Shown here piece after piece: positions 11,901-26,600 of a DNA stretch of 64,000 bases; within the stretch, counting starts at the first letter, position 1, and the number at the start of each line of letters is the position of its first letter. Source of the DNA: Sanderia malayensis (Eukaryota; Cnidaria; Scyphozoa; Semaeostomeae; Pelagiidae); the NCBI GenBank assembly GCA_013076295.1, contig RQOL01000370.1:124001-188000 (forward strand), in the 5' to 3' direction. Made by a program: the position numbers and the translations under genes. The notes below the pieces were generated by a model. The model was given only the letters and a program-made list of their open reading frames with translations, ran no database searches and was not told the origin of the DNA.

Positions 11901-13800
11901 CATTAGGTTTTAGCTGTATTAACGTGGATTCATGTGTAAAATGTGGGAATGAATGTCAATACCACTTAATACAAGTAAAAAAAAGTGTTTTTTGATTTGT
12001 CAGGTTCAGGTGTATTAACGTGGATTGATGTGTAAATTGTGGGAATGAATGTTAATATCACGGAAAAAAAGTAAAAATGGTGTATTTCAATTAGTGAGTT
12101 TTCTCTGTATTAACGTGGATTCATGTGTAAATTGTGGGAATGCATGTTAATACCACTTAATACAGGTTTAAAAGATGTATTTTAATTTGTCAGGTTCAGG
12201 TGTATTAACGTGGACTGATATGTAAATTGTGGAAATGAATGTTAATATCACGGAAAACAAGTAAAAATGATGTATTTCAAACAGTTGGTTTTCCCTCTAT
12301 TTACGTCAATTCATGTGTAAATTGTGGGAATGATTGTTAATATCACGGAAAAAAAAGTAAAAAAGGTGTGTTTCAATCATTCAATTTTAGCTGTATTAAC
12401 TTGGATCCATGTCTAATTTGGTGAAATGAATGTTAATATCACGGAAAACAAGTAAAAAAATGTATTTCAATCAATCAGTTTTACATGTATCTAAGTCAAT
12501 TCATGTGTAAGTTGTGGGAATGAATGTTAATATCACGGAAAACAAGTAAAAAAGGTGTATTTCAATCAGTCGGTTTTAGCTCTATTAACGTGGATTCATG
12601 TGTAAAATGTGGGAATGAATGTCAATACCACTTAATACAAGTAAAAAAAGTGTATTTTAATTTGTCAGGTTCAGGTGTATTAACTTGGATTGATGTGTAA
12701 ATTGTGGAAATAAATGTTAATATCATGGAAAACAAGTAAGAATGATGTATTTCAATCAGTCGGTTTTCGCTCTATTAACGTCAATTCATGTGTAGATTGT
12801 GGGAATGATTGTTAATATCACGGAAAAAAAGTAAAAAAGGTGTGTTTCAATCATTCAATTTTTGCTGTATTAACGTGGATTCATGTCTAAAATGGTGGAA
12901 TGAATGTTAATATCACGGAAAACAAGTAAAAAAAGTGTATTTCAATCAGTCAGTTTTACATGTATCTAAGTCAGTTCTTGTGTAAATTGTGGGAATGAAC
13001 GTTAATATCACGGAAAACAAGTAAAAATGGTGTATTTCAATCAGCCAGTGTCACCTGTTTTTACGTTAATTCATGTGTAAAATGTGGGAAAGAATTTTAA
13101 AATCAAGGAAAACATGTAAAAAAGGTGTAATTCAATCAGTGAGGATTAGCTGTATTAAGGTGGATTCATGTGTAAATTGTGGGAATGAATGTTAATATCA
13201 CAGAAAACAAGTGAAAAAAGGGTATTTCAATCAGTCAGTTTTACATGTATCTAAGTCAATTCATGTGTAAGTTGTGGGAATGAATATCAATATCACGGAA
13301 AACAAGTAAAAAGGTGTGTTTCAATCAGTGAGTTTTCTCTGTATTAACGTAGATTCTTGTGTAAATTGTGGGAATGAATGATAATATCACGCAAAAGAAG
13401 TAAAAAAAGTGTATTTCAATCAGTCGGTTTCAGCTGTTTTAACGTGGATTCATGTGTAAATTGTGGGAATGAATGTTAATACCACTTAATACAAGTAAAA
13501 AAGGTGTATTTTAATTTGTCAGGTTCAGGTGTATTAACGTGGATTGATGTGTAAATTGTGGAAATGAATGTTAATATCATCAAAAACAAGTAAAAATGAT
13601 GTATTTCAATCTGTCTGTTTTCGCTCTATTAACGTCAATTCATGTGTAAATTGTGGGAATTATTGTTAATATCACGGAAAAAAAGTAAAAAAGGTGTGTT
13701 TCAATCATTCACTTTTAGCTGTATTAACGTGGATTCATGTCTAAAATGGTGGGATGAATGTTAATATCACGGAAAACAAGTAAAAAAAGTGTATTTCAAT
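8951..13800. repeat. 95-bp satellite array, left domain, third part
   Basis: Uninterrupted 95-bp satellite of the left-domain type. The monomer pair with CCACTTAATACA followed by AATTTGTCAGGTTCAGG recurs about every 400-1,000 bp. Several runs of 6-8 monomers resemble each other, for example 10,440-10,800 and 12,580-12,900. The near-perfect long units found further right are absent. No gene seen. Confidence 0.96.
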
Positions 13801-16740
13801 CAGTCAGTTTTACATGTATCTAAGTCAGTTTATGTGTAAATTGTGGGAATGAATGTTAATATCACGGAAAACAAGTAAAAGTGGTGTATTTCAATCAGCC
13901 AGATTTACATGTATCTAAGTCAATTCATGTGTAAATTGTGGGAATGAATGTTAATCTCACGGAAAACAAGTAAAAATGATGTATTTCAATCAGTCGGTTT
14001 TCCCTCTATTTACGTCAATTCATGTGTAAATTGTGGGAATGATTATTAATATCACGGAAAAAAAGTAAAAAAGGTGTGTTTCAATCATTCAATTTTAGCT
14101 GTATTAACGTGGATCCATGTCTAAATTGGTGGAATGAATGTTAATATCACGGAAAACAAGTAAAAAAATGTATTTCAATCAATCAGTTTTACATGTATCT
14201 AAGTCAATTCTTGTGTAAATTGTGGGAATGAATGTTAATACCACGGAAAACAGGTAAAATTGGTGTATTTCAATCAGCCAGTGTCACCTGTTTTTACGTT
14301 AATTCATGTGTAAAATGTGGGAAAGAATTTTAAAATTAAGGAAAACATGTAAAAAAGGTGTAATTCAATCAGTGAGGATTAGCTGTATTAAGGTGGATTC
14401 ATGTGTAAATTGTGGGAATGAATGTTAATATCCCAGAAAACAAGTGAAAAAAGTGTATTTCAATCAGTCAGTTTTACATGTATCTAAGTCAATTCATGTG
14501 TAGGTTGTGGGAATGAATATTAATATCACGGAAAACAAGTAAAAAGGTGTGTTTCAATCAGTGAGTTTTCTCTGTATTAACGTAGATTCTTGTGTAAATT
14601 GTGGGAATGAATGATAATATCACGCAAAAGAAGTAAAAAAAGTGTATTTCAATCAGTCGGTTTCAGCTGTATTAACGTGGATTCATGTGTAAATTGTGGG
14701 AATGAATGTTAATACCACTTAATACAAGTAAAAAAGGTGTATTTTAATTTGTCAGGTTCAGGTGTATTAACGTGGATTGATGTGTAAATTGTGGAAATGA
14801 ATGTTAATATCATCAAAAACAAGTAAAAATGATGTATTTCAATCAGTCTGTTTTCGCTCTATTAACGTCAATTCATGTGTAAATTGTGGGAATTATTGTT
14901 AATATCACGGAAAAAAAGTAAAAAAGGTGTGTTTCAATCATTCAATTTTAGCTGTATTAACGTGGATTTATGTCTAAAATGGTGGGATGAATGTTAATAT
15001 CACGGAAAACAAGTAAAAAAAGTGTATTTCAATCAGTCAGTTTTACATGTATCTAAGTCAGTTTTTGTGTAAATTGTGGGAATGAATGTTAATATCACGG
15101 AAAACAAGTAAAAGTGGTGTATTTCAATCAGCCAGATTTACATGTATCTAAGTCAATTCATGTGTAAATTGTGGGAATGAATGTTAATCTCACGGAAAAC
15201 AAGTAAAAATGATGTATTTCAATCAGTCGGTTTTCCCTCTATTTACGTCAATTCATGTGTAAATTGTGGGAATGATTGTTAATATCACGGAAAAAAAGTA
15301 AAAAGGTGTGTTTCAATCATTCAATTTTAGCTGTATTAACGTGGATCCCTGTCTAAATTGGTGGAATGAATGTTAATATCACGGAAAACAAGTAAAAAAA
15401 TGTATTTCAATCAATCAGTTTTACATGTATCTAAGTCAATTCTTGTGTAAATTGTGGGAATGAATGTTAATATCACGGAAAACAGGTAAAATTTGTGTAT
15501 TTCAATCAGCCAGTGTCACCTGTTTTTACGTTAATTCATGTGTAAATTGTGGGAAATAATTTGAAAATCACGGAAAACATGTAAAAAAGGTGTAATTCAA
15601 TCAGTGAGGATTAGCTGTATTAAGGTGGATTCATGTGTAAATTGTGGGAAAAAATGTTAATATCACAGAAAACAAGTAAAAAAGTGTATTTCAATCAGTC
15701 AGTTTTACATGTATCTAAATCAACTCATGTGTATAATGTGGAAATGAATGTTAACATAACGGAAAACAAGTTAAAATGGTGTATTTCAATCAGTCAGTTT
15801 TACATGTATATAAAGTCAATTCATGTGTAAGTTGTGGGAAAGAATGTTAAAATGACGGAAAACAAGTAAAAAGGTGTAATTCAATCAGTCAGAATTAGCT
15901 GTATTAATGTGGATTCATGTGTAAATTGTGGGAATGAACGTTAATATCACGAAGAACAAGTAAAAAAAGTGTATTTCAATCAGTCAGTTTTACATGTATC
16001 TAAGTCAATTCATGTGCAAATTGTGGGAATGAATGTTAATATCACGGAAAACAAGTAAAAAGGGTGTGTTTCAATCATTCAATTTTAGCTGTATTAACGT
16101 GGATCCATGTCTAAATTGGTGGAATGAATGTTAATATCACGGAAAACAAGTAAAACAAATGTATTTCAATCAATCAGTTTTACATGTATCTAAGTCAATT
16201 CTTGTGTAAATTGTGGGAATGAATGTTAATATCACGGAAAACAGGTAAAATTGGTGTATTTCAATCAGCCAGTGTCACCAGTTTTTACGTTCATTCATGT
16301 GTAAATTGTGGGAAAGAATTTGAAAATCACGGAAAACATGTAAAAAAGGTGTAATTCAATCAGTGAGGATTAGCTGTATTAAGGTGGATTCATGTGTAAA
16401 TTGTGGGAATAAATGTTAATATCACAGAAAACAAGTAAAAAAGTGAATTTCAATCAGTGAGTTTTACATGTATCTAAATCAACTCATGTGTATAATGTGG
16501 AAATGAATGTTAACATAACGGAAAACAAGTTAAAATGGTGTATTTCAATCAGTCAGTTTTACATGTATATAAAGTCAATTCATGTCTAAGTTGTGGGAAA
16601 GAATGTTAAAATGACGGAAAACAAGTAAAAAAGGTGTAATTCAATCAGTCAGAATTAGCTGTATTAATGTGGATTCATGTGTAAATTGTGGGAATGAACG
16701 TTAATATCACGAAGAACAAGTAAAAAAAGTGTATTTCAAT
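13801..16740. repeat. 31-monomer higher-order unit (2,940 bp), first copy
   Basis: The sequence at 13801 recurs at 16741 with an exact offset of 2,940 bp, and the match continues for the whole unit; the offset becomes 2,941 after one homopolymer change near 15,300. The length is 31 x 95 minus small deletions. Marker monomers include TGTGTAGGTTGTGGG (near 14,500), CAGCCAGATTTACATG (near 13,895) and GTGTATAATGTGG (near 15,730). It is all satellite. Confidence 0.93.
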
Positions 16741-19680
16741 CAGTCAGTTTTACATGTATCTAAGTCAGTTTATGTGTAAATTGTGGGAATGAATGTTAAT
16801 ATCACGGAAAACAAGTAAAAGTGGTGTATTTCAATCAGCCAGATTTACATGTATCTAAGTCAATTCATGTGTAAATTGTGGGAATGAATGTTAATCTCAC
16901 GGAAAACAAGTAAAAATGATGTATTTCAATCAGTCGGTTTTCCCTCTATTTACGTCAATTCATGTGTAAATTGTGGGAATGATTATTAATATCACGGAAA
17001 AAAAGTAAAAAAGGTGTGTTTCAATCATTCAATTTTAGCTGTATTAACGTGGATCCATGTCTAAATTGGTGGAATGAATGTTAATATCACGGAAAACAAG
17101 TAAAAAAATGTATTTCAATCAATCAGTTTTACATGTATCTAAGTCAATTCTTGTGTAAATTGTGGGAATGAATGTTAATACCACGGAAAACAGGTAAAAT
17201 TGGTGTATTTCAATCAGCCAGTGTCACCTGTTTTTACGTTAATTCATGTGTAAAATGTGGGAAAGAATTTTAAAATTAAGGAAAACATGTAAAAAAGGTG
17301 TAATTCAATCAGTGAGGATTAGCTGTATTAAGGTGGATTCATGTGTAAATTGTGGGAATGAATGTTAATATCCCAGAAAACAAGTGAAAAAAGTGTATTT
17401 CAATCAGTCAGTTTTACATGTATCTAAGTCAATTCATGTGTAGGTTGTGGGAATGAATATTAATATCACGGAAAACAAGTAAAAAGGTGTGTTTCAATCA
17501 GTGAGTTTTCTCTGTATTAACGTAGATTCTTGTGTAAATTGTGGGAATGAATGATAATATCACGCAAAAGAAGTAAAAAAAGTGTATTTCAATCAGTCGG
17601 TTTCAGCTGTATTAACGTGGATTCATGTGTAAATTGTGGGAATGAATGTTAATACCACTTAATACAAGTAAAAAAGGTGTATTTTAATTTGTCAGGTTCA
17701 GGTGTATTAACGTGGATTGATGTGTAAATTGTGGAAATGAATGTTAATATCATCAAAAACAAGTAAAAATGATGTATTTCAATCAGTCTGTTTTCGCTCT
17801 ATTAACGTCAATTCATGTGTAAATTGTGGGAATTATTGTTAATATCACGGAAAAAAAGTAAAAAAGGTGTGTTTCAATCATTCAATTTTAGCTGTATTAA
17901 CGTGGATTTATGTCTAAAATGGTGGGATGAATGTTAATATCACGGAAAACAAGTAAAAAAAGTGTATTTCAATCAGTCAGTTTTACATGTATCTAAGTCA
18001 GTTTTTGTGTAAATTGTGGGAATGAATGTTAATATCACGGAAAACAAGTAAAAGTGGTGTATTTCAATCAGCCAGATTTACATGTATCTAAGTCAATTCA
18101 TGTGTAAATTGTGGGAATGAATGTTAATCTCACGGAAAACAAGTAAAAATGATGTATTTCAATCAGTCGGTTTTCCCTCTATTTACGTCAATTCATGTGT
18201 AAATTGTGGGAATGATTGTTAATATCACGGAAAAAAAGTAAAAAAGGTGTGTTTCAATCATTCAATTTTAGCTGTATTAACGTGGATCCCTGTCTAAATT
18301 GGTGGAATGAATGTTAATATCACGGAAAACAAGTAAAAAAATGTATTTCAATCAATCAGTTTTACATGTATCTAAGTCAATTCTTGTGTAAATTGTGGGA
18401 ATGAATGTTAATATCACGGAAAACAGGTAAAATTTGTGTATTTCAATCAGCCAGTGTCACCTGTTTTTACGTTAATTCATGTGTAAATTGTGGGAAATAA
18501 TTTGAAAATCACGGAAAACATGTAAAAAAGGTGTAATTCAATCAGTGAGGATTAGCTGTATTAAGGTGGATTCATGTGTAAATTGTGGGAAAAAATGTTA
18601 ATATCACAGAAAACAAGTAAAAAAGTGTATTTCAATCAGTCAGTTTTACATGTATCTAAATCAACTCATGTGTATAATGTGGAAATGAATGTTAACATAA
18701 CGGAAAACAAGTTAAAATGGTGTATTTCAATCAGTCAGTTTTACATGTATATAAAGTCAATTCATGTGTAAGTTGTGGGAAAGAATGTTAAAATGACGGA
18801 AAACAAGTAAAAAAGGTGTAATTCAATCAGTCAGAATTAGCTGTATTAATGTGGATTCATGTGTAAATTGTGGGAATGAACGTTAATATCACGAAGAACA
18901 AGTAAAAAAAGTGTATTTCAATCAGTCAGTTTTACATGTATCTAAGTCAATTCATGTGCAAATTGTGGGAATGAATGTTAATATCACGGAAAACAAGTAA
19001 AAAGGGTGTGTTTCAATCATTCAATTTTAGCTGTATTAACGTGGATCCATGTCTAAATTGGTGGAATGAATGTTAATATCACGGAAAACAAGTAAAACAA
19101 ATGTATTTCAATCAATCAGTTTTACATGTATCTAAGTCAATTCTTGTGTAAATTGTGGGAATGAATGTTAATATCACGGAAAACAGGTAAAATTGGTGTA
19201 TTTCAATCAGCCAGTGTCACCAGTTTTTACGTTCATTCATGTGTAAATTGTGGGAAAGAATTTGAAAATCACGGAAAACATGTAAAAAAGGTGTAATTCA
19301 ATCAGTGAGGATTAGCTGTATTAAGGTGGATTCATGTGTAAATTGTGGGAATAAATGTTAATATCACAGAAAACAAGTAAAAAAGTGAATTTCAATCAGT
19401 GAGTTTTACATGTATCTAAATCAACTCATGTGTATAATGTGGAAATGAATGTTAACATAACGGAAAACAAGTTAAAATGGTGTATTTCAATCAGTCAGTT
19501 TTACATGTATATAAAGTCAATTCATGTCTAAGTTGTGGGAAAGAATGTTAAAATGACGGAAAACAAGTAAAAAAGGTGTAATTCAATCAGTCAGAATTAG
19601 CTGTATTAATGTGGATTCATGTGTAAATTGTGGGAATGAACGTTAATATCACGAAGAACAAGTAAAAAAAGTGTATTTCA
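16741..19680. repeat. 31-monomer higher-order unit (2,940 bp), second copy
   Basis: Second tandem copy of 13801-16740, almost base-for-base the same by eye. A further partial copy (about 2.6 kb) opens the duplicated block at 26,980, so this unit is present close to three times. High identity implies recent expansion. Confidence 0.93.
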
Positions 19681-21720
19681 ATCAGTCAGTTTTACATGTA
19701 TCTAAGTCAATTCATGTGCAAATTGTGGGAATGAATGTTAATATCACGGAAAACAAGTAAAAAGAGTGTATTTCAATCAGCCAGTGTCACCTTTTTTTAC
19801 GTTAATTCTTGTGTAAATTGTGGGAATGAATGTTAATATCACGGAAAACAGGTAAAAATGGTGTATTTCAATCAGTGAGTTTTCTCTGCATTAACGTAGA
19901 TTCATGTGTAAATTGTTGGAATGAATGATAATATCACGGAAAAGAAGTAAAGAAAGTGTATTTCAATCAGTCGGTTTTAGCTGTATTAACGTGGATTCAT
20001 GTGTAAATTGTGGGAATGAAAGTTATAAATCACGGAAAAAAATAAAAAAGTTGTGTTTCAATCACTCAATTTTAGCTGTATTAACGTGGATTCATGTCTA
20101 AATTGTGGGATTGAATGTTAATATCACGGAAAACAAGTAAAAAAAGTGTATTTCAATCAGTCAGTTTTACATGTATATAAGTCAATTCATGTGTAAATTG
20201 TGGGAATAAATGTTAATATCACGGAAAACAAGTAAAAAGGGTGTATTTCAATCAGCCAGTGTCACCTTTCTTTACATTAATTCATGTGTAAATTGTGGGA
20301 AAGCATTTTGAAATCAGGGAAAACATGTAAAAAGGTGTACTTCAATCAGTCAGTATTAGCTGTATTAACGTGGATTCTTGTGTAATTTGTGGCAATGAAT
20401 GTTAATATAACGGAAAAAAAGAAAAAATGGTTCATTTTAAATTGTCAGGTTTAGGTGTAATAACGTGGATTGATGTGTAAATTGTGGGCATTAGGGTTAA
20501 TATCACGGAAAACAAGTAAAAATGATGTATTTCAATCAGTCGGTTTTCCCTCTATTTACGTCAATTCATGTGTAAATTGTGGGAATGAATGTTAATATCA
20601 CGGAAAACAAGTAAAAAGGGTGTATTTCAATCAGCCAGTGTCAACTTTTTTTACGTTAATTCTTGTGTAAATTGTGGAAATGAATGTTAATATCATGGAA
20701 AACAAGTAAAAATGATGTATTTCAATCAGTCTGTTTTCCCTCTATTTACGTCAATTCGTGTGTAAATTATGGGAATGATTGCTAATATCACGGAAAAATA
20801 GTAAAGAAGGTCTGTTTCAATTACTCAATTTTAGCTGTATTAACGTGGATTCATGTCTAAATTGTGGGAATGAATGTTAATATCACGGAAAACAAGTAAA
20901 AAAAGTGTATTTCAATCAGTCAGTTTTACATGTATCTAAATCAATTCATGTGTAAATTGTGAGAATGAATGTTAATATCACGGAAAACAAGTAAAAAGGG
21001 TGTATTTCAATCAGCCAGTGTCACCTTTTTTTACGTTAATTCTTGTGTAAATTGTGGGAATGAATGTTAATATCACGGAAAACAGGTAAAAATGGTGTAT
21101 TTCAATCAGTGAGTTTTCATTGTATTAAGGTAGATTCATGTGGAAATTGTGGGAATGAATGATAATATCACGGAAAAGAAGTAAAAAAAGTGTATTTCAA
21201 TCAGTCGGTTTTAGCTGTATTAACGTGGATTCATGTGTAAATTGTGGGAATGAAAGTTATAAATCACGGAAAACAAGTAAAAAGGGGGTATTTCAATCAG
21301 CCAGTGTCACCTTTCTTTACATTAATTCATGTGTAAATTGTGGGAAAGCATTTTGAAATCACGGAGAACATGTAAAAAAGGTGTACTTCAATCAGTCAGT
21401 ATTAGCTGTATTAACGTGGATTCTTGTGTAATTTGTGGCAATGAATGTTAATATAACGGAAAAAAAGAAAAAATGGTGTATTTTAAATTGTCAGGTTTAG
21501 GTGTATTAACCTGGATTGATGTGTAAATTGGGGGAATTAGGGTTAATATCACGGAAAACAAGTAAAAATGATGCCTTTCAATCAGTCGGTTTTCCCTCTA
21601 TTTACGTCAATTGTTGTGTAAATTGTGGGAATGAATGTTATAAATCACGGAAAAAAATAAAAAAGTTGTGTTTCAATCACTCAATTTTATCTGTATTAAC
21701 GTGGATTCATGTGTAAATTG
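19631..21720. repeat. 22-monomer unit (2,090 bp), first tandem copy
   Basis: The sequence at 19631 recurs at 21721 with offset 2,090, exactly 22 x 95. Marker monomers carry TTATAAATCACGG, GCATTTTGAAATCA and CATTAGGGTTAATATC. It is all satellite. The unit is unique to block copy 1: block copy 2 carries the corresponding sequence only once. Confidence 0.9.
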
Positions 21721-23615
21721 TGGGAATGAACGTTAATATCACGAAGAACAAGTAAAAAAAGTGTATTTCAATCAGTCAGTTTTACATGTATCTAAGTCAA
21801 TTCATGTGCAAATTGTGGGAATGAATGTTAATATCACGGAAAACAAGTAAAAAGAGTGTATTTCAATCAGCCAGTGTCACCTTTTTTTACGTTAATTCTT
21901 GTGTAAATTGTGGGAATGAATGTTAATATCACGGAAAACAGGTAAAAATGGTGTATTTCAATCAGTGAGTTTTCTCTGCATTAACGTAGATTCATGTGTA
22001 AATTGTTGGAATGAATGATAATATCACGGAAAAGAAGTAAAGAAAGTGTATTTCAATCAGTCGGTTTTAGCTGTATTAACGTGGATTCATGTGTAAATTG
22101 TGGGAATGAAAGTTATAAATCACGGAAAAAAATAAAAAAGTTGTGTTTCAATCACTCAATTTTAGCTGTATTAACGTGGATTCATGTCTAAATTGTGGGA
22201 TTGAATGTTAATATCACGGAAAACAAGTAAAAAAAGTGTATTTCAATCAGTCAGTTTTACATGTATATAAGTCAATTCATGTGTAAATTGTGGGAATAAA
22301 TGTTAATATCACGGAAAACAAGTAAAAAGGGTGTATTTCAATCAGCCAGTGTCACCTTTCTTTACATTAATTCATGTGTAAATTGTGGGAAAGCATTTTG
22401 AAATCAGGGAAAACATGTAAAAAAGGTGTACTTCAATCAGTCAGTATTAGCTGTATTAACGTGGATTCTTGTGTAATTTGTGGCAATGAATGTTAATATA
22501 ACGGAAAAAAAGAAAAAATGGTTCATTTTAAATTGTCAGGTTTAGGTGTAATAACGTGGATTGATGTGTAAATTGTGGGCATTAGGGTTAATATCACGGA
22601 AAACAAGTAAAAATGATGTATTTCAATCAGTCGGTTTTCCCTCTATTTACGTCAATTCATGTGTAAATTGTGGGAATGAATGTTAATATCACGGAAAACA
22701 AGTAAAAAGGGTGTATTTCAATCAGCCAGTGTCAACTTTTTTTACGTTAATTCTTGTGTAAATTGTGGAAATGAATGTTAATATCATGGAAAACAAGTAA
22801 AAATGATGTATTTCAATCAGTCTGTTTTCCCTCTATTTACGTCAATTCGTGTGTAAATTATGGGAATGATTGCTAATATCACGGAAAAATAGTAAAGAAG
22901 GTCTGTTTCAATTACTCAATTTTAGCTGTATTAACGTGGATTCATGTCTAAATTGTGGGAATGAATGTTAATATCACGGAAAACAAGTAAAAAAAGTGTA
23001 TTTCAATCAGTCAGTTTTACATGTATCTAAATCAATTCATGTGTAAATTGTGAGAATGAATGTTAATATCACGGAAAACAAGTAAAAAGGGTGTATTTCA
23101 ATCAGCCAGTGTCACCTTTTTTTACGTTAATTCTTGTGTAAATTGTGGGAATGAAAGTTATAAATCACGGAAAACAAGTAAAAAGGGGGTATTTCAATCA
23201 GCCAGTGTCACCTTTCTTTACATTAATTCATGTGTAAATTGTGGGAAAGCATTTTGAAATCACGGAGAACATGTAAAAAAGGTGTACTTCAATCAGTCAG
23301 TATTAGCTGTATTAACGTGGATTCTTGTGTAATTTGTGGCAATGAATGTTAATATAACGGAAAAAAAGAAAAAATGGTGTATTTTAAATTGTCAGGTTTA
23401 GGTGTATTAACCTGGATTGATGTGTAAATTGGGGGAATTAGGGTTAATATCACGGAAAACAAGTAAAAATGATGCCTTTCAATCAGTCGGTTTTCCCTCT
23501 ATTTACGTCAATTAATGTGTAAATTGTGGGAATGAATGTTATAAATCACGGAAAAAAATAAAAAAGTTGTGTTTCAATCACTCAATTTTAGCTGTATTAA
23601 CGTGGATTCATGTCT
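21721..23615. repeat. 22-monomer unit, second tandem copy, two monomers shorter
   Basis: Matches 19631 onward with offset 2,090 until about 23,150, after which the offset falls to 1,901. Two monomers, corresponding to about 21,060-21,240 of the first copy, are missing at a junction reading GGGAATGAAAGTTATAAATC. The loss of a whole number of monomers points to homologous misalignment between monomers. Confidence 0.87.
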
Positions 23616-26600
23616 AAATTGTGGGAATGAATGTTAATATCATGGAAAACAAGTAAAAAAAGTGTATTTCAATCAGTCAGTTTTACATGTATCTAAGTCA
23701 ATTCATGTGTAAATTGTGGGAATGAATGTTAATATCACGGAAAACAAGTAAAAAGGGTGTATTTCAATCAGCCAGTGTCAACTTTTTTTACGATAATTCT
23801 TGTGTAAATTGTGGAAATGAATGTTAATATCATGGAAAACAAGTAAAAATGATGTATTTCAATCAGTCTGTTTTCCCTCTATTTACGTCAATTCGTGTGT
23901 AAATTATGGGAATGATTGCTAATATCACGGAAAAATAGTAAAGAAGGTGTGTTTCAATTACTCAATTTTAGCTGTATTAACGTGGATTCATGTCTAAAAT
24001 GTGGGAATGAATGTTAATATCACGGAAAACAGGTAAAAATGGTGTATTTCAATCAGTGAGTTTTCTCTGTATTAAGGTAGATTCATGTGGAAATTGTGGG
24101 AATGAATGATAATATCACGGAAAAGAAGTAAAAATAGTGTATTTCAATCAATCGGTTTTAGCTGTATTAACGTGGATTCATGTGTAAATTGTGGGAATGA
24201 AAGTTATAAATCACGGAAAACAAGTAAAAAGGGGGTATTTCAATCAGCCAGTGTCACCTTTCTTTACATTAATTCATGTGTAAATTGTGGGAAAGCATTT
24301 TGAAATCACGGAAAACATGTAAAAAAGGTGTACTTCAATCAGTCAGTATTAGCTGTATTAACGTGCATTCTTGTGTAATTTGTGGCAATGAATGTTAATA
24401 TAACGGAAAAAAAGAAAAAATGGTGTATTTTAAATTGTCAGGTTTAGGTGTATTAACCTGGATTGATGTGTAAATTGTGGGAATTAGGGTTAATATAACG
24501 GAAAACAAGTAAAAATGATGCATTTCAATCAGTCGGTTTTCCCTCTATTTACGTCAATTCATGTGTAAATTGTGGGAATGAATGTTATAAATCACGGAAA
24601 AAAATAAAAAACTTGTGTTTCAATCACTCAATTTTAGCTGTATTAACGTGGATTCATGTCTAAATTGTGGGAATGAATGTTAATATCACGGAAAACAAGT
24701 AAAAAAAGTGTATTTCAATCAGCCAGTGTCACCTTTCTTTACATTAATTCATGTGTAAATTGTGGGAAAGCATTTTGAAATCACGGAAAACATGTAAAAA
24801 AGGTGTACTTCAATCAGTCAGTATTAGCTGTATTAACGTGGATTCTGTGTAATTTGTGGCAATGAATGTTAATATAACGGAAAAAAAGAAAAAATGGTCC
24901 ATTTTAAATTGTCAGGTTTAGGTGTATTAACGTGGATTGATGTGTAAATTGTGGGAATTAGGGTTAATATCACGGAAAAGAAGTAAAAATGATGTATTTC
25001 AATCAGTCGGTTTTTCCTCTATTTACGTCAATTCATATGTAAATTGTGGGAATGAATGTTATAAATCACGAAAAAAAATAAAAAAGTTGTGTTTCAATCA
25101 CTCAATTTTAGCTGTATTAACGTGGATTCATGTCTAAATTGTGGGAATGAATGTTAATATCACGGAAAACAAGTAAAAAAAGTGTATTTCAATCAGTCGG
25201 TTTTACATGTATCTAAATCAATTCATGTCTAAATTGGTGGAATGAATGTTAATATCACGGAAAACAAGTAAAAAAAGTGTATTTCAATCAGCCAGTTTTA
25301 CATGTATCTAAGTCAGTTCTTGTGTAAATTGTGGGAATGAATGTTAATATCACGGAAAACAAGTAAAAGTGGTGTATTTCAATCAGTCAGTATTAGCTGT
25401 ATTAACGTGGATTCTTGTGTAATTTGTGGCAATGAATGTTAATATAACGGAAAAAAAGAAAAAATGGTTCATTTTAAATTGTCAAGTTTAGGTGTATTAA
25501 CGTGGATTCATGTCTAAATTGTGGAAATGGATGTTAATATCACGGAAAACAAGTAAAAAAAGTGTATTTCAATCAGTCAGTTTTCCCTCTATTTACGTCA
25601 ATTCATGTGTAAATTGTGGGAATGAATGTTATCAATCACTGAAAAAAATAAAAAAGTTGTGTTTCAATCACTCAATTTTTGATGTATTAACGTGGATTCA
25701 TGTCTAAATTGTGGGAATGAATGTTAATATCACGGAAAACAAGTAAAAAAAGTGTATTTCAATCAGTCGGTTTTAGCTGTATTAACGTTAATTAATGTGT
25801 AAATTGTGGGAATGAATGTAATATCACGGGAAACAAGTAAAAAGGTGTATTTCAATCAGTCAGTTTTACATGTTTATAAAGTCAATTCATGTGTAAATTG
25901 TGGGAATTACTTTTAATATTACGGAAAACAGGTAGAAATGGTGAGTTTTAATCACTCAGTTTTCCCTGTGTTTACGTTAATTCATGTGTAAATTGTGGGA
26001 ATGAATGTTAATATCACTGGAAAAGGTAAAAAGGGTGAATTTCAATCAGTCAGTTTTACATGTATATAAAGTCAATTCATCTGTAAATTGTGGGATTGAA
26101 TGTTAATATCACGGAAAAAAAGTAAAAAGGGTGTATTTCAATCAGTCAAATTTAGCTGTATTAACGTGGATTCATGTATAAAATGTGGGAATGAATGTAA
26201 ATATCCCGGCAAACAAGTAAAAAAGGTGGATTTCAATCAGTCAGTTTTACCTGTATATAAAGTTAATTCATGTGTAAATTTTGGGAATTAATGTTAAAAT
26301 CAAGGAAAACAAGTAAAAAAAGTGTAATTCAATCAGTCAGGACTAGTTGTATTTAGGTGGATTCAGGTGTAAATTGTGGGAATGAATGTTAATATAACGG
26401 AAAGCAAGTAAAAATGGTGTTCTTCAATCAGTCCGTTTTACATGTATATAAAGTCAATTTATGTGTAAAGTGTGGGAATTAATGTTAATTTCACGGAAAA
26501 CAGGTAAAAATGGTGCATCTCAATCAGCCAGTGTCACCTGTTTTTAAGTTAATTCCCGTGTAAATTGTGGGAAAGAATTTTAAAATCACGGAAAATATGT

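Noticed and set aside
20480..20492. TTAGGGTTAA resembling a telomeric repeat
   Set aside because: It is a single variant of the GAATGTTAATATC part of one monomer type, repeated only as often as that monomer is duplicated (also near 21,538, 22,578, 23,450, 24,485). There is no tandem TTAGGG.
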